Shown in pieces: positions 63,853 through 64,000 of a DNA stretch of 64,000 nucleotides (position 1 is the first letter of the stretch; each line of letters begins with the position of its first letter). The notes beneath the pieces were generated by a model that was not told the origin of the DNA, did no database searches, and saw only the letters and a list, made by a program, of their open reading frames with translations. Source of the stretch: JBMOLL01 sp049325415 (GTDB lineage Bacteria > Bacteroidota > Bacteroidia > Bacteroidales > GCA-2748055); assembly GCA_049325415.1 (NCBI GenBank), contig JBMOLL010000069.1, positions 1 to 64,000 of the forward strand, written 5' to 3'. A program made the translations under genes and the position numbers.

Positions 63853-64000
63853 ATGGAGATCTCCGGAGAAATTCGCTGCAGTTCCTGTACAGAAGCATCC
63901 TGTGCGGTAGCCCTGCTTTCGGAACCTGAACTTTCCGAAATGGAACTCCATTGTAAACAATTCAGCCTGTTGCCCGGCGAGTCGGTTTTGCATCAGGGCG
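63853..64000 (+). CDS. Crp/Fnr family regulator, N-terminal fragment (cut by window end)
   Basis: Only the first 49 residues are present. They contain an N-terminal cysteine cluster, Cys9, Cys12 and Cys17 (CSSCTEASC), then the start of a cNMP-binding-like roll (FSLLPGESVLHQG). The arrangement resembles FNR-type iron-sulfur sensors, which use three N-terminal cysteines plus one later. The HTH is outside the window. A CRP/FNR-type palindrome precedes the gene. Oxygen or NO sensing is inferred. Confidence 0.7.
   Translation, partial: MEISGEIRCSSCTEASCAVALLSEPELSEMELHCKQFSLLPGESVLHQG

Overview
The window reads as a draft-assembly fragment of a free-living Bacteroidota chromosome, probably Bacteroidales-like. 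The evidence is a SusC/SusD pair, a type IX secretion C-terminal signal, two regulators with Reg_prop/Y_Y_Y ectodomains, a DPP7-type S46 peptidase, DUF4837, and TAnnTTTG-type promoters. One run of 10 Ns (20257-20266) marks a scaffold join. There is no CRISPR array, insertion sequence or phage module.

Layout. 1-18.1 kb is mostly housekeeping: kdsB, a MacB/FtsX permease, a SiaB-like kinase, rnhA, an S46 dipeptidyl peptidase, rnhB with a glycosyltransferase, a Wzx-like flippase, a PAS hybrid histidine kinase, DUF4837, tatA, and the rseP-dxr-M23 peptidase cluster. 18.4-23.6 kb is a TetR-controlled envelope operon: TetR, an RND/MMPL exporter, a LolA-like lipoprotein-sorting protein and a DUF1302-like outer-membrane barrel. 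Three operator-like palindromes of identical geometry flank the TetR and RND starts. A GT39-like membrane glycosyltransferase follows on the other strand.

26.8-47.1 kb is a polysaccharide utilisation locus, almost all on the minus strand. Transcription order is: SusR-like Reg_prop/Y_Y_Y/LuxR regulator, T9SS-secreted triple-repeat putative glycan-binding protein, SusC, SusD, surface glycan-binding lipoprotein, GH16 laminarinase, GH128 endo-glucanase with a carbohydrate-binding module, sugar-porter MFS permease, clan GH-A lipoprotein, and a cytoplasmic 1131-residue GH94-clan-like putative phosphorylase. GH16 plus GH128 point to beta-1,3-glucan. I see no GH3 or GH30 enzyme, so I infer oligosaccharide import followed by phosphorolysis.

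47.3-53.2 kb holds a compact catabolic set: a FLVCR-like MFS permease, a class II aldolase, an FGGY kinase and a class III aminotransferase, with a divergent TetR gene and a perfect palindrome at its promoter. The combination matches no pathway I know. 53.5-64 kb contains a large hybrid sensor kinase with no DNA-binding domain, a PstS-like lipoprotein, an initiator tRNA with a transcribed tandem-repeat leader that copies its own 5' end, a superoxide reductase-like protein, DUF486, a 7TMR-DISM histidine kinase, and the start of an FNR/CRP-family regulator cut by the window end.
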